From: an uncultured Psychrobacter sp.
GTDB lineage: Bacteria; Pseudomonadota; Gammaproteobacteria; Pseudomonadales; Moraxellaceae
Direction: 5' to 3'
DNA: 64,000 nt
Assembly (NCBI RefSeq): GCF_947495825.1
Contig: NZ_CANMAH010000008.1
Location: 1 to 64,000 of the forward strand
Shown here piece by piece: positions 55,668-64,000 of the stretch. Below the pieces are notes generated by a model. The model saw nothing but the letters and a program-made list of their open reading frames with translations, had not been told where the DNA came from and ran no database searches. Numbering within the stretch: the first letter of the stretch is position 1; each line of letters begins with the position of its first letter. Made by a program: the position numbers and the translations under genes.

Positions 55668-57311
55668 TTATAAGGTAGGAATTAGCAAACTCTTACCCGT
55701 CATCTCAGTTGGTGGCTCGATATCCATTAATGTCAAAATAGTAGGTGCGACATCGCTTAGCTTACCACCTCTACGTATTCGTACGTTTTGCTCACCGACA
55801 TAAATAAGAGGGACATGTTCCGTCGTATGCTGAGTATGCACCTGTCCGCTTTCGTAATCTTGCATCTGCTCGCAATTGCCATGATCTGCTGTGATCAACA
55901 TATCACCGCCAGCCGCTCGTACCGCCGATTCAATACGTCCGATACATACATCAAGCGCTTCCACCGCCTTTACCGCTGCATCAAAGTTACCCGTGTGTCC
56001 GACCATATCACCATTGGCATAATTGACAACCAATACGTCATATTTTCCTGACTCAATAGCAGCCACTAATTTATCGGTCACCTCAGGGGCGCTCATCTCA
56101 GGTTTTAAGTCATAAGTCGCTACATCTGGCGACGGCACTAGGATGCGCTCTTCACCCTCATATTCTGCTTCACGGCCGCCACTAAAAAAGAAAGTCACAT
56201 GCGCATACTTTTCGGTTTCAGCGATACGCAGCTGGGTTTTGCCCTGATCCTGCAAATACTCGCCCAGTGTATTTGTTAGTGAGGTTGGATAATACGCAAT
56301 GCTGGTTTTAGCATTGTCTGCCAAGACGTCTGAGTACTTGGTCAACATTACAAAAGCTGCAAGCTTTGGCTGCTTTTGACGAGCAAAACCTGAAAACTCA
56401 TGATCTGGTAGCACAAACGCTTGCGCAAGCTCACGAGCACGGTCAGCGCGAAAGTTCATAAAGATAAGCGCATCGTTGTCTTCAACAGTATATGGCGTCT
56501 CATCACGCCCAATCACGGTCGTTGGACTGACAAACTCATCGGTCTCACGAGCTTTATAAGCCGCTTGGACAGCCCCATCTGCTCGTGTTGCTAGGCGATC
56601 AGCCTTACCTTCAGTGATAAGCTCATAAGCTTTTTGGACACGATCCCAGCGGTTGTCACGATCCATCGCATAGTAGCGTCCAATAATACTGGCAATCTGC
56701 ACGTGGCCACCTTCATAGTGCGCATTGAGTTTATTAATATAGTCACGCAGACGATTGATGTATTTATCAGCAGACTTCGGTGGCGTATCGCGGCCATCTA
56801 AAAAACAATGCACAAAGACGTTTTTGGCACCATGAACCAATGCAGAATGACACATGCCTTCGATATGATCTTGATGCGAGTGCACGCCGCCATCAGACAG
56901 CAGCCCCATAATATGGACATTACCACCTAACTCGTTAGCAGCTTTTACTGCCTCAACCAATGCTTCATTTTTGTAAAATTCGCGATTATTAAGCTCATTT
57001 GAGATACGGGTGGAATCTTGATAAAGAACACGGCCAGCACCAAGGTTCATATGTCCTACTTCTGAATTACCGAACTGACCATAGGGTAAACCAACGTCCT
57101 CTCCTGAAGCTGATATCAGACCATACGGATATTGCTGATAAATATTATCCAAATTTGGCATATTTGCAGCAGCAATAGCATTATCTTTTTCATCTTCACG
57201 ATGCCCAAAGCCATCCAATATCATAAGGACATGGGGCACTTTTTTGTTAGGATTATTAAGCTGAGCCTGACTGTCAGTGATAGATTCTGATTGTTGTTGC
57301 GTATTGGACAT
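55668..57311 (-). CDS. gpmI: Cofactor-independent phosphoglycerate mutase
   Basis: A 547-residue manganese-dependent enzyme interconverting 3- and 2-phosphoglycerate. The alkaline-phosphatase-like fold shows metal Asp33 in [12 protein letters not shown] and phosphoserine Ser83 in [15 protein letters not shown]. Other blocks: [50 protein letters not shown] and [11 protein letters not shown]. The first 22 residues are a polar extension. Single-gene unit. Confidence 0.96.
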   Translation of the reverse strand: MSNTQQQSESITDSQAQLNNPNKKVPHVLMILDGFGHREDEKDNAIAAANMPNLDNIYQQYPYGLISASGEDVGLPYGQFGNSEVGHMNLGAGRVLYQDSTRISNELNNREFYKNEALVEAVKAANELGGNVHIMGLLSDGGVHSHQDHIEGMCHSALVHGAKNVFVHCFLDGRDTPPKSADKYINRLRDYINKLNAHYEGGHVQIASIIGRYYAMDRDNRWDRVQKAYELITEGKADRLATRADGAVQAAYKARETDEFVSPTTVIGRDETPYTVEDNDALIFMNFRADRARELAQAFVLPDHEFSGFARQKQPKLAAFVMLTKYSDVLADNAKTSIAYYPTSLTNTLGEYLQDQGKTQLRIAETEKYAHVTFFFSGGREAEYEGEERILVPSPDVATYDLKPEMSAPEVTDKLVAAIESGKYDVLVVNYANGDMVGHTGNFDAAVKAVEALDVCIGRIESAVRAAGGDMLITADHGNCEQMQDYESGQVHTQHTTEHVPLIYVGEQNVRIRRGGKLSDVAPTILTLMDIEPPTEMTGKSLLIPTL

Positions 57312-57505
57312 AGATTACCGCTCCTCAAGTGAATGAACGCCTATAGTGCTATATTGGATTAAAGTGTCTATACTACCACAAAACTTGAAATAGCTGAAAA
57401 CTCGACATTTTTTAATTAAACTATAGGGCTTTTAGGCTTTTATTAAACCGAAGTCATGAATAGTGAAACAAAGATTAAGGCAAAGTATTAATCTGTAAAT
57501 CAGAC

Positions 57506-57534
57506 TTGCAATCAGTTATGTCATTAGTTAAGAT
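57506..57534 (+). promoter_or_regulatory. Sigma70-type promoter of 6S RNA
   Basis: TTGCAA (57506-57511), a 17-base spacer and TAAGAT (57529-57534) lie directly before the 6S RNA. They would place transcription start near 57541. Confidence 0.65.
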
Positions 57535-57540
57535 AAAAAT

Positions 57541-57732
57541 ATTCTAGAGTGTTGGCTAGTAGATGTTTATTCCCTGAGCCGATAATGCTTTACCTGGATG
57601 TGCTATCTATTGCTTCATTGTGTATGCCTGCACCGCTTGCGGTGTATCAGGAAACCTGCCGAGGCAATGACACATCCGCCCTGAACTTCACGGTTCATGG
57701 GTCACCATCTTACGGCGGCACTCTGGTTGTTA
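57541..57732 (+). ncRNA. ssrS: 6S RNA
   Basis: Recognised by the conserved sequence blocks of gammaproteobacterial 6S RNA: TCCCTGAGCCGATAAT near the 5' side (57571-57586), GACACATCCGCC-TGAAC, GGTTCATGGGT and TACGGCGGCACTCTGG at the 3' side. The ends AGAGTG and CACTCT close the long stem around the open-complex-like central bubble. About 190 bases, as in E. coli (184). 6S RNA binds sigma70-RNA polymerase and damps transcription in stationary phase. Exact ends are estimated from the closing stem. Confidence 0.92.
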
Positions 57733-57764
57733 TATTCGGTTATGCTATCTAGGTTATGACCATT

Positions 57765-57800
57765 AAAAGCCCCTTTTGTCGATGACAAAAGGGGCTTTTT
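57765..57800. terminator. Bidirectional intrinsic terminator (6S RNA/fxsA)
   Basis: AAAAGCCCCTTTTGTC (57765-57780) and its exact complement (57784-57799) form a 16-pair stem with a three-base loop and end in TTTTT. It lies between the plus-strand 6S RNA and the convergent fxsA gene. Confidence 0.92.
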
Positions 57801-57845
57801 CTATAATCTTATGTTTATACAACCTTATGTTGCAATATTTATAAA

Positions 57846-58466
57846 CTATTCGTCATTGGCAGACTTGGTAATTTTCTTTACATCTTTTGGAACATTTTTG
57901 GCCGTGCCATCAACCGTAGTATGTTGTTTAAACACATCACCAAACGGATTTTGTGACTGCTGACCAAAGGGGTTTTGACCGCCCATTCCGCCTGCACCGC
58001 CAAATGGATTTTGTCCACCCATACCACCAAACGGGTTTTGACCGCCCATCTGTCCACCCATTTGTTTTGCCATCATTTCCATCATTTTTTGTTGATTATT
58101 CATGACATAATTATTGGCTATATCTTTAAGCTTCTTTTGGACGGGAGGTAGTACGACGAGCAACGCTAACACATCGCTAATAATACCTGGAATTAATAAT
58201 AAAATTCCTGCCGCTGCCATTGCCACACTTTTGAGCATGGTTGATTCTTGCGGACGCATGGCAGGGTTCATCATACCTCCTGCTTTCATCTGCTGCGCCA
58301 TCGGATTAAGAGCCGACATACCTTTACGAATAAGTGAGATACCGATAACAGCGGCGACAATAAACCACATAAACACAAGCCAGCCGCTCATGAACTGAGC
58401 AAGCAAATACCATATTAGCATCTCAATAATAAACCAAACGATGGCAATACCAACTATCTGACCCAT
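57846..58466 (-). CDS. fxsA: FxsA family membrane protein
   Basis: About 206 residues. The N-terminal half has the FxsA fold: two membrane helices at 5-45, IGISLIRKGMSALN, then LLLIPGIISDVLALLVVLPPV. The C-terminal part carries Met/Gln-rich sequence and four NPFG repeats (QNPFGGMGGQNPFGGAGGMG, QNPFGDVF), absent from short FxsA proteins. In E. coli, FxsA overproduction relieves F-plasmid exclusion of phage T7. The ATG at 58466 with AGGA upstream is preferred to an in-frame TTG at 58484. Confidence 0.88.
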   Translation of the reverse strand: MGQIVGIAIVWFIIEMLIWYLLAQFMSGWLVFMWFIVAAVIGISLIRKGMSALNPMAQQMKAGGMMNPAMRPQESTMLKSVAMAAAGILLLIPGIISDVLALLVVLPPVQKKLKDIANNYVMNNQQKMMEMMAKQMGGQMGGQNPFGGMGGQNPFGGAGGMGGQNPFGQQSQNPFGDVFKQHTTVDGTAKNVPKDVKKITKSANDE

Positions 58467-58618
58467 AAAGCGTCGTCCTATCAAATAAAAACTATAAAAT
58501 TAAGTGCCATAAAATTAAAATGGCTAACATGTCATGTATATGGGGATTGATTGCTATACTATCAAACTTAAGGCTGATTTTTAAGCCATAAAATAAAATG
58601 GAAGTAAGACAGAATACT

Positions 58619-59203
58619 ATGACAATTATTATAGGGATCGATCCTGGCTCACGTATGACGGGCTACGGGGTCATTCAACAAACGGGCGATAAGCTAACCT
58701 ATATTGATGCAGGTACTATTCGTACTGACACAAAAGAGATGCCTGAACGCCTTAAGCGTATCTTTAACGGCCTAACTCGTATTACTCAATATCATCTAAA
58801 ATATGCTAATGAACCTATTTACGCTGCTATTGAACAAGTATTCATGGCAGAAAATCCTGACTCTGCGCTTAAGCTTGGGCAAGCTCGCGGCGCCGCTATT
58901 GCAGCAATGGTCGCACTGGATTTGGAGGTATCAGAATATACTGCACGTCAAATCAAACAAGCAGTTTGTGGTTATGGCGCAGCAGCCAAAGAGCAGGTCC
59001 AAGAAATGGTTTGTCGCATATTGTCTTTAGATGTGGTGCCACAAGCCGATGCCGCTGATGGTCTAGCTTGTGCTATTTGCCATGCGCACTCCAGTCACTC
59101 GATGAACAAACTACTACTTAATAGCTCAATGCGTGGGCGCGGTGCCTCTAAGAAAAAAGGCCGCTGGCGCCTAACTGAAGATGACTTAGGCAACTTGCGC
59201 TAA
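58619..59203 (+). CDS. ruvC: Holliday junction resolvase RuvC
   Basis: A 194-residue RNase H-fold endonuclease that cuts Holliday junctions held by RuvAB. Catalytic acidic residues are seen in [14 protein letters not shown] (Asp8), [20 protein letters not shown] and [14 protein letters not shown]. The protein is a little longer than usual because of a Lys/Arg-rich tail ([14 protein letters not shown]). The start at 58619 ([10 protein letters not shown]) fits the family; an ATG at 58598 would add seven residues. It stands apart from ruvAB. Confidence 0.95.
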   Translation: MTIIIGIDPGSRMTGYGVIQQTGDKLTYIDAGTIRTDTKEMPERLKRIFNGLTRITQYHLKYANEPIYAAIEQVFMAENPDSALKLGQARGAAIAAMVALDLEVSEYTARQIKQAVCGYGAAAKEQVQEMVCRILSLDVVPQADAADGLACAICHAHSSHSMNKLLLNSSMRGRGASKKKGRWRLTEDDLGNLR

Positions 59204-59266
59204 ACACTTGCTTGTCTGCTGTATGAGCTAGTAAGCAATACATTGCTATATCGGTAACCATCAAAC

Positions 59267-59299
59267 AAAAAGCACGCGCTATATGGGCACGTGCTTTTT
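59267..59299. terminator. Bidirectional intrinsic terminator
   Basis: AAAAAGCACG (59267-59276) and CGTGCTTTTT (59290-59299) form a stem between the convergent ruvC and lipoprotein genes. Confidence 0.85.
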
Positions 59300-59327
59300 A
59301 TGGTCATATTTTTTCGAACAACCGTAC

Positions 59328-60194
59328 TTAACTGGCCATTGAACTTTCTATCACGATATCGAGCACATAAGCATACTTTGCATCTGAACCGTCATCCGCT
59401 TCAAGTTTATAACGCTGTAGACGCAGCACTTCATCATGATCAGGGTTATGCTCATAACCATCAATACTGCCCTTGAACGCTCTCCACTCACCTTCGTTTA
59501 TCTTTATACCTTGATCGTCGTAGGTAATTGGTTTTACTTGTAGACAACTCTGCGCCGGATCGTTAGGACAAGGTTTGGTGTTTGCATCCACTGCCCAAAA
59601 TATCGTCTCACCTCTGCTATTATATTTCGCTTGCGCCGTCATTCTACCTCTCCAAACGAGGGTTGCCTTGTCACTTGTGGTTTGAGTCAGGATTAAAGGC
59701 GCCTCATTTGATAAACTTAGCTGGCTCTCGCCCTGCATCAGCTCATTCAGTTTATTTTCAGCTGTATTTAAATCTTGGCACAGCATTTTTGTACCCATGC
59801 CGTCTTCAGTCATTAGTATATTGTCTTGTAGCTGATAAACCGCATTAACAGTATTACAGCCTACACTATAGCTGATAATATTTTGACCTTGATATTTATT
59901 AAAGTTTAAAACAACTTGGTCATTAATATCCATTAATGATGTTATAGGCTGGTTATCGACATCATTTGCAGTGACCAACGTCCAACGGTAACGAGCAAGC
60001 TTGGCACTCATTTTTTCTTCAGCACTTAGTTTTTGAGTAGCAGGCGCCGATTGGGAATCAGGATTGATAGCCGCGTTTTCTACAGTGGTATCGTTGGCAT
60101 TATTACTGGTTGAAGTATTATTACAGGCAGTTAACGCTAAGCTAGATGCTAGCAAACTTGGCAGCAAAGAGGATTTCAAAATTTTACTTACCAT
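59328..60194 (-). CDS. META/DUF4377-type lipoprotein
   Basis: 288 residues with a lipoprotein signal (SLLASSLALTAC, cysteine 24). After a disordered Asn/Thr linker comes an HslJ-like META domain (about 65-165: YRWTLVTAND, SYSVGCNTVNAVYQ, LMTEDGMGTKMLC) and then a C-terminal domain resembling DUF4377 (about 185-288: NTKPCPNDPAQSCLQVK, IDGYEHNPDHDEVLRLQRY). Probably an outer-membrane-anchored periplasmic protein, perhaps for heat or antibiotic stress as with HslJ, but no function is proven. GAGAG/GAGATG precedes the ATG. Confidence 0.82.
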   Translation of the reverse strand: MVSKILKSSLLPSLLASSLALTACNNTSTSNNANDTTVENAAINPDSQSAPATQKLSAEEKMSAKLARYRWTLVTANDVDNQPITSLMDINDQVVLNFNKYQGQNIISYSVGCNTVNAVYQLQDNILMTEDGMGTKMLCQDLNTAENKLNELMQGESQLSLSNEAPLILTQTTSDKATLVWRGRMTAQAKYNSRGETIFWAVDANTKPCPNDPAQSCLQVKPITYDDQGIKINEGEWRAFKGSIDGYEHNPDHDEVLRLQRYKLEADDGSDAKYAYVLDIVIESSMAS

Positions 60195-60630
60195 GTTACA
60201 TCTCTCTTATGGCTTTTTTAAACTTCTTTAGAAGCATTTCACTTTTTTAATCAATTTGTCATACGAACACAGCCATCGTACGAAAATATATATCGCACAG
60301 ATACAGACAAAGTATAAAGCGTTTAAATCAACGTATACTTTTCTCACTATAGGTTGTTAAGACTTGTGTAGATAAATACTTAAGAAGACTTATCTAATTT
60401 CCAAAGACAAACTCTAATCACTTAAGTCGGTATGACAGATAACAAATAGTATAACTACTATAAGAGTAACTACGTTACCTTATGTAACTAAATGTTTTAG
60501 TTTTATTATCCAGCAGTTTTTGCCTCTATATAAAACTTTTAGTTTTGTTTCCCCAATTAATAAAGGATAGCCAATGACTTAACTATCCTTTGTTAGGTAT
60601 ATTTATAGTATGGTTTTATACGGGTTTTAT
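60195..60630. other. Intergenic region between the lipoprotein and GST genes
   Basis: About 435 AT-rich bases. It holds the presumed promoter of the lipoprotein gene on its left and the terminator of the GST gene (60562-60591) on its right. No gene was recognised. Confidence 0.5.
60562..60591 (-). terminator. Probable terminator of the GST-family gene
   Basis: AAAGGATAG (60562-60570) and CTATCCTTT (60583-60591) form a perfect stem 40 bases past the GST stop codon. The following T run on the minus strand is short (TTTATTAATT). Confidence 0.6.
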
Positions 60631-61287
60631 TTACTCATTGTCCTTTACAAATTTGGCCGTTTTTTTGATATTAAAACGTTCATTCATCATTTGATAAAAA
60701 CGCGCTAGGTTTTTCCCTTGCTCATTAGGATTGACCTTAAGAAGTTTGCCAAAATCCAATCCTAAATACAGCACGATATCTGCAAAGCTTAGTTGCTCGC
60801 CAACTAGGTACTCACGACCGTCTAATGCTTTTTCAAAATAAGAAAGCGCTTTGACAGCACGGTCTATAGATGGCTTTACAAACTCCGGTACTTGCTCAAC
60901 GCGCTGCGCTTTAGATGGATGACTGTGCTGAAATGCCAGCATAAGGTTATATAGAACCTCAAACTCAGCGATACGACGCATAGAGCAGACTTGTGCACGT
61001 TGTACCACATCATTGCCCATCACTGAGCGCTCACCATAGACGCGATCAAGATATTCGCAAACCGCCTGAGAGTCGTTAAGGACGGTACCATCATCTAAGG
61101 TTAATACTGGTACGGTTTGCATAGGATTCATTTGGGTAAAATCATCTGACATTTGCTCATTGGCAGCAAAGTCGATATCTACGACATTTATATCATCCAT
61201 ATCATCAACGTCAATACCTTTTGACGCTAATAGAATAAGTGCCTTACGTGGATTAGGGGCAGTACGAGTTACATACAATGTCTTCAT
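60631..61287 (-). CDS. Glutathione S-transferase family protein
   Basis: 218 residues. N-terminal thioredoxin-like domain (MKTLYVTRTAPNPRKALILL, NPMQTVPVLTLDDGTVLNDSQAVCEYLD), including the conserved cis-Pro (TVPVL) and the glutathione-binding DSQA; then an all-helical C-terminal domain with YLVGEQLSFADIVLYLGLDF. It is a cytosolic GST of undefined class. Its neighbour is a 1-Cys peroxiredoxin on the same strand, and such peroxiredoxins often use glutathione with a GST, so a joint role in oxidative defence is possible. Confidence 0.88.
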   Translation of the reverse strand: MKTLYVTRTAPNPRKALILLASKGIDVDDMDDINVVDIDFAANEQMSDDFTQMNPMQTVPVLTLDDGTVLNDSQAVCEYLDRVYGERSVMGNDVVQRAQVCSMRRIAEFEVLYNLMLAFQHSHPSKAQRVEQVPEFVKPSIDRAVKALSYFEKALDGREYLVGEQLSFADIVLYLGLDFGKLLKVNPNEQGKNLARFYQMMNERFNIKKTAKFVKDNE

Positions 61288-61377
61288 GACAAACTCCGTG
61301 GAAGGATAATCAATATTAGTTATAGCCTACTCTAGTTATCATAGCAAAGCCTTACCAATACTTGTCAGAATATTAGT

Positions 61378-61411
61378 AAAAAACCCCATAACTTTGCGTT
61401 ATGAGGTTTTT
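61378..61411. terminator. Intrinsic terminator of the peroxiredoxin gene
   Basis: AAAAACCCCATAAC (61379-61392) and GTTATGAGGTTTTT (61398-61411) form a strong stem with A and T runs on both sides, 40 bases beyond the peroxiredoxin stop codon. Confidence 0.85.
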
Positions 61412-61450
61412 GGCTTGCTTCAGTTGTTTTAGCGGACTACAGCGCTTAGC

Positions 61451-62089
61451 TTATTTATTTGGTGCAGGCGTTGTACGTAGATATGGCTTAACTTCTGTAT
61501 GTCCTTTAGGATAGTTGGCCGGTATGTCTTCGTTTTTGACACTTGGTGGAATAATGACATCATCACCATCTTGCCAGTCTACAGGCGTTGCGACATTGTA
61601 TTCATCAGATAATTGTAGCGCATCGATAACCCGAACGATTTCATCGAAGTTACGACCACAGCTGGCAGGATAAGTTAGCGTCAAACGTACTTTTTTATTT
61701 GGATCGATGATAAAGACGCTTCTGACTGTGGCGGTATTATCAGCGTTTGGATGAATCATGTCATAAAGATCGGCGACCGTGCGATCTGAGTCAGCAATAA
61801 TAGGGAAGTTGACAGCAGTACCCTGAGTCTCTTCGATATCACCTACCCAGCCTTTATGATCTTCTAAACCATCAACTGACAGCGCAATGGGTTTGACATT
61901 GCGTTTTTGGAACTCACCGCCTAATGCTGCAGTGCGTCCAAGCTCAGTCGTACACACTGGCGTATAGTCGGCAGGATGGGAGAACAACACAACCCAGCTA
62001 TCCCCTGCCCAGTCATAAAAATTGATATCACCATCTGTTGTTGTAGCGTCAAAGTTTGGTGCGGTATCACCTAGACGTAAATTTGCCAT
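61451..62089 (-). CDS. 1-Cys peroxiredoxin (Prx6 type)
   Basis: A 212-residue peroxiredoxin that reduces peroxides. The peroxidatic cysteine is Cys46 in HPADYTPVCTTELG. The Prx6-type C-terminal domain (RVIDALQLSDEYNVATPVDW, NYPKGHTEVKPYLRTTP) is present, and the resolving cysteine of 2-Cys enzymes is lacking. Another cysteine occurs in PASCGRNFDEI. Cytoplasmic. No OxyR site was identified. Confidence 0.95.
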   Translation of the reverse strand: MANLRLGDTAPNFDATTTDGDINFYDWAGDSWVVLFSHPADYTPVCTTELGRTAALGGEFQKRNVKPIALSVDGLEDHKGWVGDIEETQGTAVNFPIIADSDRTVADLYDMIHPNADNTATVRSVFIIDPNKKVRLTLTYPASCGRNFDEIVRVIDALQLSDEYNVATPVDWQDGDDVIIPPSVKNEDIPANYPKGHTEVKPYLRTTPAPNK

Positions 62090-62283
62090 ACTTAATTCCT
62101 TATATTAGTAATGAGCGCTAAAGTGTCTCGAAGCGCTCTGTTATTATCGTAGACGTAGCCGAGAAACAATGACTCGGCTAGCATCAGTAAGAATTCTATT
62201 TTATATTAACAAACTGGTTATGAATGTCTTGTGACGGATTGTAATGCGGTTATTCCGTTTGTCTCTAAGCAAGTTAGTATAGA

Positions 62284-63042
62284 CTAAATTACCATTCCAG
62301 CATCCCACAAACAAAACTCACCAAACTTTCCCCGTTTGCTAGTGCCACCAGCCACACGGCCAGCATCCGTTAATATAAGAGCCCCATCTTGCTCTTGTAA
62401 GTAACCCGCTGCGAGTAGTTTGTCGTTTAACACTTGCGTCTTTAGACCCAGCTCTTTTGCAAGCTTTGCGGTGGTGAGTTTTGAATAATTTAGAGTTACG
62501 GTTTCTGCGCTGGCTTTAACGGACATGTCAGTAGTAGAGTTTACTGTTTCTTTAGCAGCGACAGATTTGTTTTCAGTCTTATTATCAGACTTAGTTACTT
62601 TTTCAAGCGACATGCGCACCTCATCACTAATACGAATAATACGCTGTGCTTCTTCATAAGTATCGGCATAGAGCTTGGCATCTTCATTCCGATAGATAAG
62701 TACACCCATCTCATTATTGTTGACTTGGCTAAACTCATACAGATTTAAGCTTGTGATAATGCACTCGTTTTCGTTAAGGTAGCACTTGGCGTGTAAGTTT
62801 TTACAAAAGCTGGTACGAATAAAGGTCAAGTTTTTAAGCCAATTTATCTCTTCAGGGTGCAAGTCGTTTTTGCCATAAACGATTCGAATATCAATCTTTA
62901 GACGATTACGATCTTCTAACAACTCTTTAATACGTTCATTAAGCTTTAAATATGGACTAATAATAACCAACCTATCTGATGCATTTTTAATCAATTCTTC
63001 TAAATGATAAGTTGTGCCACTACTGTTCAAAAATTTTGCCAT
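62284..63042 (-). CDS. Phospholipase D-fold protein with C-terminal winged-helix-like region
   Basis: About 252 residues. The first 140 resemble a single PLD-like (HKD) domain: SDRLVIISPYLKL, then HAK at 84-86 and ITSLNLYEFS, which supplies the HxK and Ser/Asn positions of the motif in a variant form. Such single-HKD proteins work as dimers in nucleases or lipases. A charged linker follows, then TTAKLAKELGLKTQVLNDKL and ALILTDAGRVAGG, like a small DNA-binding domain. GGAGGT precedes the ATG at 63042. It may be a nuclease. It is transcribed after a patatin gene but behind a terminator. Confidence 0.7.
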   Translation of the reverse strand: MAKFLNSSGTTYHLEELIKNASDRLVIISPYLKLNERIKELLEDRNRLKIDIRIVYGKNDLHPEEINWLKNLTFIRTSFCKNLHAKCYLNENECIITSLNLYEFSQVNNNEMGVLIYRNEDAKLYADTYEEAQRIIRISDEVRMSLEKVTKSDNKTENKSVAAKETVNSTTDMSVKASAETVTLNYSKLTTAKLAKELGLKTQVLNDKLLAAGYLQEQDGALILTDAGRVAGGTSKRGKFGEFCLWDAGMVI

Positions 63043-63083
63043 TTTTACCTCCAATATCTATTATTAAAATTATACTTATGCAC

Positions 63084-63117
63084 AAAAAAGCCCATCTCTA
63101 GCGTACTAGAAATGGGC
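63084..63117 (-). terminator. Intrinsic terminator of the patatin-like gene
   Basis: GCCCATTTCTAG and CTAGAGATGGGC (minus strand) form a stem with a four-base loop and one mismatch, followed by six T. It separates the patatin gene from the PLD-fold gene. Confidence 0.85.
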
Positions 63118-63184
63118 ACAATTGCAAACTACTATTGTCGAGTTTAATCTATAGCGTCAATACTTTGGCTTATCTATGTCTCAC

Positions 63185-64000
63185 TTATAAAAACTCACTG
63201 CGTAAGTCTAGGGTAGATTGTTGTCCTAAACCTTCGTAGTGTTGATTAAGAAAGGCTTTTGCAGACTCACGACCAATATCACGCAGGTGCGTTAAAAACG
63301 CCCATTCGGAATTTATTTTACTAGACGCTGACAGTGGATTAATTTGTTCAGTGGCTTCAATACGGTGTAAGAACACCTCAGAATAACGCTCTCTATCTAG
63401 ATTGTCTTTCTGTAGCTGACGGGTCACAAAATCGATCGCTCGTAACTCTCTTAACAAAGATGAATTGAACGAAATCTCATTAATGCGGTTCTGTATTTCT
63501 ATGGCACTTGTCGGCGTTTCGTTGCGCTCAATCGGGTTAATTTGAACGATCACGATATCTTGAGACTTAGTGGTGCGAAACAAAGGATACAAAGGAGGAT
63601 TGCCAACATAACCACCATCCCAGTAAGGTATGCCATCAATTTCAACAGCCTGGAAGTAAGAAGGTAGACATGCCGAAGCCAAGATCATGTCTGCGGTCAG
63701 CTCTTCACGGTTGAATACTTTGATTTTACCCGTATGCACGTTGGTTGCCGCTACAAATAGCTTGAGCTGACTGCATGCCCTGACCTTTTCAAAGTCAATG
63801 GTAGACTCAACCAAATCACGTAGCGGGTTAATATTCAAAGGGTTGGTGTCATAAGGTGACGCTACTCGGCTAAATAGATCCAGCATTAGGTATGCTGGAG
63901 AGTCGTCCACATCCCATTTGCCAGTCAAAATACTCAAAGGGCTACGTTTAACGGGGTTCATCATGCCCATGTAGGCCACTTGGCGCCAAAATTGCTCAAG
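63185..64000 (-). CDS. Patatin-like phospholipase, C-terminal part (cut by window edge)
   Basis: The frame stays open to base 64000, so the start lies outside. The visible 270 or so residues include the second half of a patatin domain with the catalytic aspartate in YWDGGYVGNPPLYPLF and the preceding ADMILASACLPSYFQAVEID. The GxSxG nucleophile would be beyond the edge. A helical C-terminal region follows. It resembles bacterial patatin-like lipases, some of which act on PHB; here there is no evidence for substrate. No other gene of the same transcript is visible. Confidence 0.85.
   Translation of the reverse strand, partial: LEQFWRQVAYMGMMNPVKRSPLSILTGKWDVDDSPAYLMLDLFSRVASPYDTNPLNINPLRDLVESTIDFEKVRACSQLKLFVAATNVHTGKIKVFNREELTADMILASACLPSYFQAVEIDGIPYWDGGYVGNPPLYPLFRTTKSQDIVIVQINPIERNETPTSAIEIQNRINEISFNSSLLRELRAIDFVTRQLQKDNLDRERYSEVFLHRIEATEQINPLSASSKINSEWAFLTHLRDIGRESAKAFLNQHYEGLGQQSTLDLRSEFL

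Overview
The window reads as chromosomal DNA of a gammaproteobacterium of the family Moraxellaceae, most likely Psychrobacter. This is inferred from AT-rich base composition, a polyhydroxybutyrate (PHB) locus with an unusually long PhaC, a ubiE-ubiJ-ubiB operon, pilS-pilR, and housekeeping genes that match this group. No species can be assigned without a database search. No rRNA, CRISPR array, intact insertion sequence or prophage was seen.

Region 1 (1-12.1 kb) is catabolic and transport DNA. A plus-strand run holds an NCS1 nucleobase/hydantoin-type permease, the two subunits of an ATP-dependent hydantoinase/oxoprolinase (hyuB, hyuA) and an AraC regulator: import, ring opening and control of one unidentified cyclic amide. 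A TcyP-type cystine symporter follows, then a glutathionyl-hydroquinone reductase and, convergent, a D-cysteine desulfhydrase-type PLP enzyme.

Region 2 (12.2-18.8 kb, minus strand) is a PHB cluster in the order phaB, phaP (phasin), phaC, then a large DUF3141 alpha/beta-hydrolase-like protein. The phasin gene has a tandem duplication of its own start region, including the ribosome binding site.

Region 3 (18.8-27.7 kb) is accessory DNA and the most unusual part. A cassette of a small unrecognised protein followed by a tyrosinase-type copper oxidase occurs twice as diverged copies. One copy encodes tyrosinase + Ig-like + von Willebrand A domains. The other encodes two tandem tyrosinase domains, the first of which has lost two of its three CuA histidines. 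Next to them lies a frameshifted mcrC remnant, and the island ends at tRNA-Asp and tRNA-Val genes driven by a near-perfect sigma70 promoter.

Region 4 (28.4-64 kb) is mostly core genome: msrB; an XRE-type HTH domain fused to an AlaA-like aminotransferase, with an inverted-repeat array upstream; a Pit phosphate transporter and a two-domain polyphosphate:AMP phosphotransferase; ubiEJB for ubiquinone; a D-lactate dehydrogenase-like flavoenzyme; ruvA and ruvB (ruvC is separate); fba, pgk and gpmI for glycolysis; a DksA/TraR zinc-finger protein; thiE; a PbpG-type peptidase; a GacA-type regulator beside pilS-pilR; a carboxy-terminal processing protease; a 6S RNA gene; fxsA; lipoproteins; a GST; a 1-Cys peroxiredoxin; and finally a PLD-fold protein and a patatin-like lipase cut by the window edge.

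The strongest candidate for something undescribed is the duplicated small-protein/tyrosinase cassette. The HTH-AlaA fusion with its putative operator array comes second.
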